Assembly (NCBI GenBank): GCA_034096865.1
Contig: JAWQFJ010000539.1
Span: forward strand, 1 to 64,000
Origin: Theodoxus fluviatilis
Lineage: Eukaryota > Mollusca > Gastropoda > Cycloneritida > Neritidae
Direction of reading: 5' to 3'
Length of the DNA stretch: 64,000 bases
In this document: positions 34,960 through 46,739 of the stretch, one piece after another
Layout of the letters: every line of letters starts with the position of its first letter
Position numbering within the stretch: the first letter of the stretch is position 1
Notes under the pieces: model-generated
What the model was told of the DNA's origin: nothing
The model's database searches: none
The model's input: only the letters and a program-made list of their open reading frames with translations
Made by a program: the position numbers and the translations under genes

Positions 34960-37900
34960 CAACGGCAAGGAGGGCAGCAAGGACAACGGCAAGGAGGGCA
35001 GCAAGGACAATTGCAAGGAGGGCAGCAAGGACAACGGCAAGGAGTACAGCAAGGACAATGGCAAGGAGGGCAGCAAGGACAACAAGGAGGGCAGCAAAGA
35101 CAACGGCAAGGAGGGCAGCAAGGACAACGGCAAGGAGGGCAGCAAGGATAACGGCAAGGAGGGCAGCAAGGACAACAAGGAGGGCAGCAAGGACAACGGC
35201 AAGGAGGGCAGCAAGAACAACAAGGAGGGCAGCAAGGACAACGGCAAGGAGGGCAGCAAGGACAACGGCAACAGCAAGGAGGGCAGCAAAGACAACGGCA
35301 AGGAGGGCAGCAAGAACAACGGCAAGGAGGGCAGCAAGGACGATGGCAAGGAGGGCAGCAAAAACAATGGCAAGGAGGGCAGCAAGGACAACAAGGAGGA
35401 CAGCAAGGACATTGGCAAGGAGGGCAGCAAGTACAACAAGGAGGGCAGCAAAGACAACGGCAAGGAGGGCAGCAGGGACAACGGCAAGGAGGGCAGCAAG
35501 GACAATGGCAAGGAGGGCAGCAAGGACGACAAGGAGGGCAGCAAGGATAACGGCAAAGAGGGCAGCGAAGACAACGGCAAGGAGGGCAGCAAGGACAACG
35601 GCAACGGCAAGGAGGGCAGCGAAGACAGCGGCAAGGAGGACAGCAAAAACAACCGCAAGGAGGGCAGCAAAGACAACGGCAAGGAGGGCAGCAAAGACAA
35701 CGGCAAGGAGGGCAGCAAAGACAACCGCAAGGAGGGCAGCAAAGACAACGGCAAGTAGGGTTACAAGGAGGGCAGCAAGGACAACGGCAAGGAGGGAAGC
35801 AAAGACAACGGCAAGGAGGGAAGCAAGGACAACGGCAAGGAGGGCAGCGAAGACAACGGCAAGGAGGGCAGCAAGGACAACGGCAAGGAGGGCAGCAAAG
35901 ACAACGGCAAGGAGGGAAGCAAGGATAACGGCAAGGAGGGCAGCGAAGACAACGGCAAGGAGGGCAGCAAGGACAACGGCAACGGCAAGGAGGGCAGCAA
36001 GGACAACAAGGAGGACAGCAAAGACAACCGCAAGGAGGGCAGCAAAGACAACGGCAAGGAGGGCAGCAAAGACAACGGCAAGGAGGGCAGCAAAGACAGC
36101 GGCAAGGAGGGCAGCAAGGACAACGGCAAGGAGGGCAGCAAAGACAACGGCAAGGAGGGCAGCAAAGACAACGGCAAGGAGGGCAGCAAGGACAACGACA
36201 ACGGCAAGGAGGGCAAGGACAACGGCAAGGAGGGCAGCAAAGACAATGGCAAGGAGGGCAGCTAGGACAACGGCAAGGAGGGCAGCAAAGGTAACGGCAA
36301 GGAGGGCAGCACGGACAACGGCAAGGAGGGCAGCAAAGACAACGGCAAGGAGGGCAGCAAGGACAACGGCAAGGAGGGCAGCAAGGACAACGGCAAGGAG
36401 GGCAGCAAGGACTACGGCAAGGAGGGCAGCAAGGATAACGACAACAGCAAGGAGGGCAGCAAGGACAACAAGGAGGGCAGCAAAGACAACGGCAAGGAGC
36501 GCAGCAAGGACAACGGCAAGGAGGGCAGCAAAGACAACGGCAAGGAGGGCAGCAAAGACAACGGCAAGTAGGGCAACAAGGAGGGCAGCAAGGACAACGG
36601 CAAGGAGGGAAGCAAGGACAACGGCAAGGAGGGCAGCAAAGACAACGGCAAGGAGGGCAGCAAAGACAACGGCAAGGAGGGCAGCAAAGACAACGGCAAG
36701 GAGGGCAGCAAAGACAACGGCAAGGAGGGCAGCAAAGACAGCGGCAAGGAGGGAAGCAAGGACAACGGCAAGGAGGGCAGCAAAGACAACGGCAAGGAGG
36801 GCAGCAAAGACAACGGCAAGGAGGACAGCAAAGACAACGGCAAGGAGGGCAGCAAGGACAACGGCAAGGAGGGCAGCAAAGACAACGGCAAGGAGGGCAG
36901 AGAAGACAACGGCAAGGAGGGCAGCAAGGACAACGGCAAGGAGGGCAGCAAGGACAACGGCAAGGAGGGCAGCAAGACAACGGCAAGGAGGGCAGCAAGG
37001 ACAACGGCAAGGAGGGCAGCAAGGACAACGGCAAGGAGGGCAGCAAGGACAACGGCAAGGAGGGCAGCAAGGACAACGGCAAGGAGGGCAGCAAAGACAA
37101 CGGCAAGGAGGGCAGCAAGGACAACGGCAAGGAGGGCAGCAAAGACAACGGCAAGGAGGGCAGCAAGGACAACGGCAAGGAGGGCAGCAAGGACAACGGC
37201 AAGGAGGGCAGCAAGGACAACGGCAAGGAGGGCAGCAAGGACAATTGCAAGGAGGGCAGCAAGGACAACGGCAAGGAGTACAGCAAGGACAATGGCAAGG
37301 AGGGCAGCAAGGACAACAAGGAGGGCAGCAAAGACAACGGCAAGGAGGGCAGCAAGGACAACGGCAAGGAGGGCAGCAAGGATAACGGCAAGGAGGGCAG
37401 CAAGGACAACAAGGAGGGCAGCAAGGACAACGGCAAGGAGGGCAGCAAGAACAACAAGGAGGGCAGCAAGGACAACGGCAAGGAGGGCAGCAAGGACAAC
37501 GGCAACAGCAAGGAGGGCAGCAAAGACAACGGCAAGGAGGGCAGCAAGAACAACGGCAAGGAGGGCAGCAAGGACGATGGCAAGGAGGGCAGCAAAAACA
37601 ATGGCAAGGAGGGCAGCAAGGACAACAAGGAGGACAGCAAGGACATTGGCAAGGAGGGCAGCAAGTACAACAAGGAGGGCAGCAAAGACAACGGCAAGGA
37701 GGGCAGCAGGGACAACGGCAAGGAGGGCAGCAAGGACAATGGCAAGGAGGGCAGCAAGGACGACAAGGAGGGCAGCAAGGATAACGGCAAAGAGGGCAGC
37801 GAAGACAACGGCAAGGAGGGCAGCAAGGACAACGGCAACGGCAAGGAGGGCAGCGAAGACAGCGGCAAGGAGGACAGCAAAAACAACCGCAAGGAGGGCA

Positions 37901-39159
37901 GCAAAGACAACGGCAAGGAGGGCAGCAAAGACAACGGCAAGGAGGGCAGCAAAGACAACCGCAAGGAGGGCAGCAAAGACAACGGCAAGTAGGGTTACAA
38001 GGAGGGCAGCAAGGACAACGGCAAGGAGGGAAGCAAAGACAACGGCAAGGAGGGAAGCAAGGACAACGGCAAGGAGGGCAGCGAAGACAACGGCAAGGAG
38101 GGCAGCAAGGACAACGGCAAGGAGGGCAGCAAAGACAACGGCAAGGAGGGAAGCAAGGATAACGGCAAGGAGGGCAGCGAAGACAACGGCAAGGAGGGCA
38201 GCAAGGACAACGGCAACGGCAAGGAGGGCAGCAAGGACAACAAGGAGGACAGCAAAGACAACCGCAAGGAGGGCAGCAAAGACAACGGCAAGGAGGGCAG
38301 CAAAGACAACGGCAAGGAGGGCAGCAAAGACAGCGGCAAGGAGGGCAGCAAGGACAACGGCAAGGAGGGCAGCAAAGACAACGGCAAGGAGGGCAGCAAA
38401 GACAACGGCAAGGAGGGCAGCAAGGACAACGACAACGGCAAGGAGGGCAAGGACAACGGCAAGGAGGGCAGCAAAGACAATGGCAAGGAGGGCAGCTAGG
38501 ACAACGGCAAGGAGGGCAGCAAAGGTAACGGCAAGGAGGGCAGCACGGACAACGGCAAGGAGGGCAGCAAAGACAACGGCAAGGAGGGCAGCAAGGACAA
38601 CGGCAAGGAGGGCAGCAAGGACAACGGCAAGGAGGGCAGCAAGGACTACGGCAAGGAGGGCAGCAAGGATAACGACAACAGCAAGGAGGGCAGCAAGGAC
38701 AACAAGGAGGGCAGCAAAGACAACGGCAAGGAGCGCAGCAAGGACAACGGCAAGGAGGGCAGCAAAGACAACGGCAAGGAGGGCAGCAAAGACAACGGCA
38801 AGTAGGGCAACAAGGAGGGCAGCAAGGACAACGGCAAGGAGGGAAGCAAGGACAACGGCAAGGAGGGCAGCAAAGACAACGGCAAGGAGGGCAGCAAAGA
38901 CAACGGCAAGGAGGGCAGCAAAGACAACGGCAAGGAGGGCAGCAAAGACAACGGCAAGGAGGGCAGCAAAGACAGCGGCAAGGAGGGAAGCAAGGACAAC
39001 GGCAAGGAGGGCAGCAAAGACAACGGCAAGGAGGGCAGCAAAGACAACGGCAAGGAGGACAGCAAAGACAACGGCAAGGAGGGCAGCAAGGACAACGGCA
39101 AGGAGGGCAGCAAAGACAACGGCAAGGAGGGCAGAGAAGACAACGGCAAGGAGGGCAGC
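34960..39159. repeat. Internal ~2.23-kb tandem duplication of array units
   Basis: Rare variant units recur at a constant offset of 2,234 bp: AATTGC near 35009/37243, GAGTACAGC near 35043/37277, GACTACGGC near 36411/38645, GAGCGCAGC near 36497/38731, and GCAGAGAAGAC near 36897/39131. About 1.97 kb (34960-36925 versus 37194-39159) looks the same by eye. Confidence 0.85.
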
Positions 39160-40174
39160 AAAGACAACGGCAAGGAGGGCAGCGAAGACAACGGCAAGGA
39201 GGGCAGCAAGCACAACGGCAAGGAGGGCAAGAAAGACAACGGCAAGGAGGGCAGCAAGGACAACGACAACGGCAAGGAGGGCAGCAAGGACGACGGCAGG
39301 AGGGCAGCAAGGACAACGGCAAGGAGGGCAGAAAAACAACGGCAAGGAGGACAGCAAAGACAACGGCAAGGAGGGCAGCAAAGGCAACGGCAAGGAGGGC
39401 AGAGAGGACAACGGCAAAGAGGGCATCAAAGACAACGGCAAGGAGGGCAGCAAGGACAACGGCAAGGAGGGCAGCAAGGACAACGGCAAGGAGGGCAGCA
39501 AAGACAACGGCAAGGAGGGCAGCAAAGACAACGGCAAGGAGGGCAGCAAGGACAACGGCAAGGAGGGCAGCAAAGACAACGGCAAGGAGGGCAGCAAAGA
39601 CAACGGCAAGGAGGGCAGCAAAGACAACGGCAAGGAGGGCAGCAAGGACAACGGCAAGGTGGGCAGCAAAGACAACGGCAAGGAGGGCAGCAAGGACAAC
39701 GGCAAGGAGGGCAGCAAAGACAACGGCAAGGAGGGCAGCAAGGACAACGGCAAGGAGGGCAGCAAAGACAACGGCAAGGAGGGCAGCAAGGACAACGGCA
39801 AGGTGGGCAGCAAAGACAACGGCAAGGAGGGCAGCAAGGACAACGGCAAGGAGGGCAGCAAAGACAACGGCAAGGAGGGCAGCAAGGACAACGGCAAGGA
39901 GGGCAGCAAGGTCAACGGCAAGGAGGGCAGCAAGGACAACGGCAAGGAGGGCAGCAAGGACAACGGCAAGGAGGGCAGCAAGGGCAACGGCAAGGAGGGC
40001 AGCAAGGACAACGGCAAGGAGGGCAGCAAAGACAACGGCTAGGAGGGCAGCAAGGACAACGGCAAGGAGGGCAGCGAAGACAACGGCAAGGAGGGCAGCA
40101 AAGACAACGGCAAGGAAGGGCAACCATCGAAACACGCACCACTGCTCTGTGTCTATGCGACGCTGTTGAAGCCA

Positions 40175-40290
40175 CTTATTGTGTTGCATAGGGCGAGCGC
40201 CCCGGGGCGCTGTGACCTAGTTCCCATCACCTCTAATGCTTACAGCGGCAAACTGCCCCGAGGCACTCACATTATTCAACGCGCGGCACT
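40175..40290. mobile_element. Foldback MITE, copy 1
   Basis: GTGTTGCATAGGGCGAGCGC on one side and the CAACGCGCGGCA motif on the other. It shares GCGCCCCGG and a GTGACCTAGTTCCCATCACC-type core (reverse orientation) with the hairpin element at 42756-42864. It sits about 55 bp past the end of the 24-bp array. Confidence 0.55.
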
Positions 40291-40347
40291 GTTCAGGAGG
40301 GCGAGTACTCGTGAGCGCTCGCCTCCTGAAAAGTGGGTGTCGGGAGA

Positions 40348-40485
40348 GATGGACGGATGGATAGTGGTATACGGCCTATCAGCCTTTGTAGGCTATGTAA
40401 GGCCATTCAGCACAAAAATCACTTGAACAGTTGAGAGGAAACGCAAGTCAAGTTTTGTGTCTCTAGTTATTCGCCTCTTTTGAAA
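40348..40485 (-). mobile_element. SINE-like retroposon, copy 3 (5'-truncated)
   Basis: The tail end and the body (GGCCTATCAGCCTTTGTAGG, TTATTCGCCTCTTTTGAA) are present. The head with the CCCACAGGGG end is missing. Confidence 0.7.
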
Positions 40486-40980
40486 TTGTTTACAAATCAC
40501 GTGCTGTACACGCTTTCTGCAGCCGTGGGGTCGCCTGAGCTTACACCGAACTACTGTCCACACGATCAGTGATACCCGCCTCCATGCATAATCCTCGTCG
40601 TTTTCTGCAAAGCCTCAGTCTGTCACACACTCGGGTCCCATGACTCATGCAGACGTCCTCGCAACGTTCGTACGTCAAGCATAATCTCTCGAGTCGCAAC
40701 GTCTGCATGGGCGAACTTCCCAACCGTTTTCAAAAACATTTGTAACTGCCTTGGTCCACAGCCGAGTAAGCAGTAGAGCGGTCTGACAAGGCGGGAGGGT
40801 GCTGATCATGTGCTACCAAAGAGGGGGGTGGGGTGGGGGATGGTGGATGGTGGTGGCTGGGGTCCAATGATACTCCAGGGGTCACCCGTTATAGGCTGAA
40901 GATAATGTAAACTGTACTTTTTCACATTTAATATTTACCTTGATATTTTCATGTCAAAGCTGATAGTTTTATATCAATGT

Positions 40981-41170
40981 ATGAATGGATGGATGTGTGG
41001 AGCTTTACGGCCTATCAGCCTTCGAAGGCTATGTAAGGCCATTAAGCACGAAAATCACTAGAATAGTTTAGAGTAAGCGCAAATCAAGTCACGACGTCCC
41101 TAGTTACTCGCCTCTTACGAATCGCGTAGGGAGACACGGTGGGTCTGTTCTCACCCCCAACCCACAGGGG
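40981..41170 (-). mobile_element. SINE-like retroposon, copy 4, with target-site duplication
   Basis: Full-length copy flanked by ATCAATGTATGAA (40973-40985) and ATCAATGCATGAA (41174-41186), 12 of 13 bases alike. This is the size and form of a retroposition target-site duplication and is the best evidence that the family is a SINE. Confidence 0.85.
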
Positions 41171-41220
41171 AAAATCAATGCATGAAATACGTTTAGTGGC
41201 TTTAAAGAGGTTTTTTTTCT

Positions 41221-42538
41221 TGGGGGGGGGGGGGGGGAGGGAGGGGGGAGAGAAGGGAGGGAGGGGGAGGATAGACCCCTCTCCCTGACGGATAACCGCG
41301 TTGGACGAAGTGGGTGTAGAGGGGTGGGTGTAGGGAGTAGGAAGTGGGGGGAGAGGTAGAAACTGGGGGGGGGGGGGGGGGGGGGGGGCGGGTAGAAACG
41401 GGGTAGAGTGTAGGAAGTGGGGGGGAGAGGATAGAAACTGGGTGTAGAGAGTAGGAAGTGGGGGGGAGGGTAGGAAAGGAAGTGGGGGGAGAGGGTAGAA
41501 GTGGGGGGAGAGGGTAGAAAGTGGGGGGAGAGGGTAAAAACTGGGGGTAGAGGGTAGGAAGTAGGGGTAGAGGGTAGGAAGTGGGGGGAGAGGGTAGGAA
41601 GTGGGGGGAGAGGGTAGAAGTGGGGGTAGAGGGTAGGAAGTGGGGGGGAAGGTAGGAAGTGGGGGGGGGGAGGTAGAAAGTGGGTGTAGAGGTTAGGAAG
41701 TGGGGGGTGAGGGTAGGGAGCAAGAAGTGGGGGCAGAAGTGGGGAGGGGTAGAGGGTAGGAAATAGGGGTTTGAGGGTAGGAAGTGGGGGTAGAGGGTAA
41801 GAAGTGGGGGTAGAGAATAGGAAAAGGGGGTAGAGAATAGGAAATGGGGGTAGAGGGTAAGAAGTGGGGAGAAAGGGTAGGAAGTGGGGGGAAGGGGTAT
41901 GAAGTAGAGGGAGAGGGTAGGAAGTGGGGGTAGAGGGTAAGAAATGTGTTAGAGAATAGGAAATGGGGATAGAGGGTATGAAGGGGGGGGGGGGGGAGAG
42001 GTTATGAAGTGGGGGTTGAGGGTATGAAGTGGGGGTAGAGGGTATGAAGTGGGGGGAGAGGGTAGGAAGTGGGGGGAAAGGGTATGAAGTGGAGGGAGAG
42101 GGTATGAAGTGGGGGTAGAGGGTAAGAAGTGGGGGTAGAGGGTAGGAAGTGGGGGTAGAGGGTATGAAGTGGGGGGAAAGGGTATGAAGTGGGGGGAAAG
42201 GGTAGGAAGTGGGGGGAAAGGGTATGAAGTGGGGGGAAAGGGTAGGAAGTGGGGGGAGAGGGCAGGAAGAGGGGGAGAGGGTAGGAAAAGGGGGGAGAGG
42301 GTAGGAAAAGGGGATAGAGGGTAGAAAGTGGGGGCAGAGGGTAGAAAGTGGGGGCAGAGGGTAGGAAGTGGGGATATACGGTAAGAAGTGGGGGGAGAGG
42401 GTAGGAATTGGGGGGGGGGGGGGGAGAGGGCAGGAAGAGGGGGTAGAGGGTAGAAAGTGGGGGTAGAGGGTAGAAAGTGGGGGTAGAGGGTAGGAAGTAG
42501 GGGTAGAGGTAAGAAGTAGGGGTAGAAGGTAAGAAGCA
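41221..42538. repeat. G-rich 20-bp minisatellite
   Basis: About 65 units close to GAAGTGGGGGTAGAGGGTAG with single-base variants, and several pure G runs (for example 41365-41388). The closely spaced GGG/GGGGG blocks fit the G-quadruplex pattern on the plus strand. It is within SSU72 intron 2. Confidence 0.95.
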
Positions 42539-42755
42539 GATTGTAGTCAGTCGAGGTAGAAGGTAGGCAATGAGCGATCATCTTGCAAAAGAACTGCGTG
42601 TTCGAAACACGTCCATCGCTGTCTCTACGTTGTCATTTGCAAGAGTCGTTGGACTGTCACCCAGGCAACCAATGGAGTCCGCCGACTTTCTAATTGTCAT
42701 TAGAATCTTCAATCTTCCGTTTCTGACCACGCCAAGGGTCATTGAGGCGATAACA

Positions 42756-42864
42756 GTGCCGTGAGTTGTATAAGGCCAGCGACTCGGGGCGCTCTGCCGC
42801 ATTAGGGGTAATGGGAAGTAGGTCAGGGCGCCCCGGGTCGCTGGCCTTATACAACGCGCGGCAG
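42756..42864. mobile_element. Foldback MITE, copy 2
   Basis: Inverted arms GTTGTATAAGGCCAGCGAC and GTCGCTGGCCTTATACAAC extend for about 28 bp. The loop contains GGTAATGGGAAGTAGGTCAG. It lies between the G-rich array and the second 24-bp array, and is related to the element at 40175-40290. Confidence 0.75.
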
Positions 42865-42934
42865 CCTGCAGCCCATCATCTGTACCCGACTGATTTCTAA
42901 CCATCTTCCATGCACGTACCCACTCCCGCCCTTT

Positions 42935-44545
42935 CCTTCCAGTGCGTGACCAGGCATCCATTCCAGTACACCGCCACCCTTCCATTCCAGTACAGTCCCA
43001 CTCTTCCATTCCTGCACACAACCACCTTTCCATTCCAGTACACTGCCACCCTTCCATTCCTGCACATGACCGCCCTTCCATTCCAGTACACGACCGCCCT
43101 TCCATTCCAGTACACAGCCACCCTTCCATTCCAGTACACTGCCACCCTTCCATTCCAGTACACGACCACCTTTCCATTCCAGTGCACTACCACCCTTCCA
43201 TTTCAGTACACCACCACCTTCCCATTCCAGTGCACTACCACCCTTCCATTCCAGTACACTGCCACCCTTCCATTCCAGTGCACTACCACCTTTCCATTCC
43301 AGTGCACTACCACCCTTCCATTTCAGTACACCACTACCTTCCCATTCCAGTACACTACCACCCTTCCATTCCAGTACACTGCCATCCTTCCATTCCAGTA
43401 CACTGCCACCCTTCCATTCCAGTACACGACCGCCCTTCCATTCCAGTGCCCTACCATCCTTCCATTGCAGTACACGACCGCCCTTCCATTCCAGTACACT
43501 GCCACCCTTCCATTCCAGTACACTGCCACCCTTCCATTCCAGTACACCACCACCTTTCCATTCCAGTGCACTACCACCCTTCCATTCCAGTACACGACCA
43601 TCCTTGCATTCAGTACACTACCATCCTTCCGTTCCAGTACACTACCATTCTTCCATTCCAGCACACGACAACCCTTCCATTCCAGCACACGACTATCCTT
43701 CCATTCCAGTACACTGCCACCCTTCCATTCCAGTATACTGCCACTCTTCCATTCCAGTATACTGCCACCCTTCCATTCCAGTACACTGCCACCCTTCCAT
43801 TCCAGTACACTGCCACCCTTCCAATCTAGTACACTACCATCCTTCCATTCCAGTACCCTGCCACCCTTCCATTCCAGTACACTACCATCATTCCATTCCA
43901 GTACCCTGCCACCCTTCCATTCCAGTACACTGCCACCCTTCCATTCCAGTACACTACCATCCTTCCATTCCTGCACACGACCACCTTTCCATTCCAGTAC
44001 ACTACCACCTTTCCATTCCAGTACACTGCCACCCTTCCATTCCAGTGCACTACCACCCTTCCATTCCAGTACACTGCCATCCTTCCATTCCAGTACACTA
44101 CCACCCTTCCATTCCACTACACCACCACTTTTCCATTCCAGTACACTGCCATCCTTCCATTCCAGAACACTGCCACCCTTCCATTTCAGTACACCACTAC
44201 CTTTCCATTCCAGTACACGACCACCCTTCCATTCCAGTGCACTACCACCCTTCCATTCCAGTACACGACCACCCTTCCATTCCACGACCACCCCTCCATT
44301 CCACTACACTACCACCTTTCCATTCCAGTGCACGACCACCCTTCCATTCCAGTGCACTACCATCCTTCCATTCCAGCACACTGCCACCCTTCCATTCCAG
44401 CACACTGCCACCCTTCCATTTCAGTGCACCACCATCCTTCCATTCCAGTACACGGCCACCCTTCCATTCCATGCCACCCTTCCCTTCCAGTACACGACCA
44501 CCCTTCCCTTCCAGTGCGAGTCTGCCATTCCATTTCAGTACGTGA
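42935..44545. repeat. Second 24-bp minisatellite (CTTCCATTCCAGTACACTGC...)
   Basis: About 67 units of 24 bp whose variable positions are in the TACACTGCCACC half. The multiple-of-three period gives long open frames such as (PSIPVHCH)n and (GSVLEWKG)n, which are not credible proteins. Degenerate units continue to about 44620. Confidence 0.95.
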
Positions 44546-44619
44546 CTTGACATTTTCCTTCCTGCACGTGACTTGAACTCTTCTTTCCATTACGTGAAAA
44601 CCCTTCCCTGCCAGTGCTG

Positions 44620-45649
44620 GACTACACACAAGACCGTTATAACGGTTCGTGACGCTCTTTTATCTTGCAATACCACATCTATCTTTTCTTACGACGAGGC
44701 TTGTGACCAACCTACCCGTGCGCGAACTTTTTGAGATAGTAGTTTTCCTTCCTCCTGTTTGGATTCGGCAAGACACTTTCCTTCCACCACGTGATGACGC
44801 TTGCATCACAAAGCTGGCTTCCCTCCGGTCAGAACCCTCCCTTCCTTTCCGATGCGCGACTGTACCATTTCCTTTATTTATAAACTCTCGATCACACCCG
44901 ACGATTCTCTTTTCTTTTCTGCAAAAAGGTCACTCCCTCTACAGCACTTGATCATTCCACACAGTGCAAGATTTCATTTTCCATTTAGCATGCCACCAAT
45001 CCGCATTCTCCTCTTACAGTCTGTAACATCCCGTTCAAAGCTACAACTCAAACATTAAATGCAATATTTCATGACAGTATGCACATGCATCGTCTCAAAT
45101 TACATGTTCATTGTCTCTTTCGGTTGACAAATGGATTACTCCGTCCCATAGTAACTCCCTTTTCTGGCAGGCTCTCTTCATCCCGCACGAACGCCTTGCC
45201 ATACCCTAGTTTTCCCTCCCCTGTCCAGTTTCTAACCCCACAATCACCACCACTCTCAACATTTTTCTAAAAACACGCACGTATGCACAAGACAAAAACT
45301 TGTAATACAAAACACACGCACAACCCCACATCCGCTAATCTTGTTGCTATGGGAAAGCTTGTATTTGTACTCCGAAAGCAAGTTGTGGGATAATAGTCTT
45401 CGGAGGAATTACCTCATGATTTTGCAGTGAAAGCAAAACACACACACACACACACGATGACCTTTCGGAAACGGTGTGGTGTTGCGAAGACGTGGTGCAT
45501 AAGGCCGCACCTCATAGCGACAGCTGTAGCCAGGAAGCCCCATTGACTGCACTGCTTTACGACTCGGGTTGCATCTGTCTCTTCCAACCACCAACCATCA
45601 TTAACTCCATCGCCAAGCCTACCAATATCCTAGTGTCTCCTTTCTCCCC

Positions 45650-45650
<1 letters not shown>
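44620..45650. other. SSU72 intron 2 segment without recognised features
   Basis: Nothing recognised beyond a short (CA)n at about 45438-45454. Confidence 0.4.

Positions 45651-45652
<2 letters not shown>

Positions 45653-45702
<50 letters not shown>
45653..45702. repeat. (GA)n microsatellite
   Basis: About 50 bp of GA followed by CAGACAGACAG. Confidence 0.9.
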
Positions 45703-45715
<13 letters not shown>

Positions 45716-46430
45716 GACTCGCAGCAACAGCAGCAGTATACACAGTGCGTCTTCTCCAGTGTAGGGACAGCGCGGTAGTGCAGTGGTGGACGTGTTCGTG
45801 ATAGCGTGTTTACGTGCGTTGATCGAAGGTGGTGTCGGTGAAAGTTAGGTCGCCACACATTCAAGTAATTTTCCGCGAAAGATGCGACTAGCTTGGGAAT
45901 GCCAGTCAGTCGATTTAAATGTCGATGGAGAGGGAAGCAAGGGGGTTGAGCAAAATCTAGAAGGGATATTGTCGAACGGTTCATGTGAAATTCGCAAATA
46001 GAACTATCGAGACTTCTATAACGACAGCGGGCGAGAGCGAGAGAGATCTGTGACAAGATCAAAGGCTGGTGGTGCCGATTTTGTGGGAGGCGCATCCATT
46101 TCACAAGACCGAGTACAGCGAGAAGTAGCTACAGGTACAGCTTCATCACACGGCTCTCTAGCGAGTATAACACGCCATGGCCAGTGCTCCCCTCATCTGT
46201 AACTCGTGGCTGCAGAGACCTACTCCAGTAGCGGCCCCAAGCAGCCTAAAAGAGGCTCGCGGGTAACGGTCACAGGGTCAGCAGTCATCCCGACCACCCT
46301 AGACCCCTATCTACACGCCTCATTCACATTCAAAGCTGCCAGCCTCATAAAAGGCGTCAAAATGTGCAGGCATGTCTGTAGTGACATCATTATTTGCTTT
46401 GGCCTCGATAGTCTTCTGCAGCACCTAGTA

Positions 46431-46728
46431 GGGCTGAAATGGTCGTTGTCATCCACATTCGGCGACACTGTACCCGAGTTTCAAATCTCGGCATTTCTCG
46501 CGAGAACGGACATTTATAAACGTCTTTAGCTTTAAGATTACACCCGAATCACACGGACCGTTAAGGTGCATGGAGTACAGTATCGCCGAGCAAGACGTTT
46601 GTCACAGAACGCAGGTACATTAACGCGGCCGGATCTTAGCATAACGAGTGAGTCACGTGACTGCAAGGCCGAGATTTCAAAACTCGGGTACAGTGCCGCC
46701 GAATGTGGATGACAACGACTTTCAGCCC
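46431..46728. mobile_element. Foldback MITE with ~70-bp inverted arms
   Basis: The left arm starts GGGCTGAAATGGTCGTTG and the right arm ends CGACTTTCAGCCC. The arms match over about 70 bp, including CATCCACATTCGGCG and ACTCGGGTACAGTG-type blocks. The loop holds an AGTCACGTGACT palindrome. No transposase frame was seen. Confidence 0.85.
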
Positions 46729-46739
46729 CAGTAGGGAGT

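Larger units (their letters stand above)
31885..40120. repeat. 8.2-kb minisatellite, 24-bp unit, nearly thymine-free plus strand
   Basis: About 340 units close to AAGGAGGGCAGCAAGGACAA plus CGGC. Because 24 is a multiple of three and the unit has no T, most frames stay open for kilobases. The longest spans 32162-40189 on the minus strand, and one at 31884-37385 lies on the plus strand. They are (KEGSKDNG)n, (RRAARTTA)n, (PLSLLPSL)n, (LLAVVLAA)n and (PCCPPCRC)n, all low complexity. It lies inside SSU72 intron 2 and no frame shows codon-level selection, so no protein is called. Variant units (GATAAC, AATGGC, GACAGC, 18-bp AACAAGG forms) form higher-order patterns. Confidence 0.97.

Noticed and set aside
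31884..40189. Giant open frames (up to about 2,675 codons) through the 24-bp array on both strands
   Set aside because: They arise because the unit is a multiple of three and lacks T. Several frames are open at once with no codon-level preference, the sequence lies in an SSU72 intron, and no start context or domain is present.
42910..44550. Open frames of 300-550 codons such as (PSIPVHCH)n and (GSVLEWKG)n
   Set aside because: Same artefact of a 24-bp period; open on both strands and in multiple frames.
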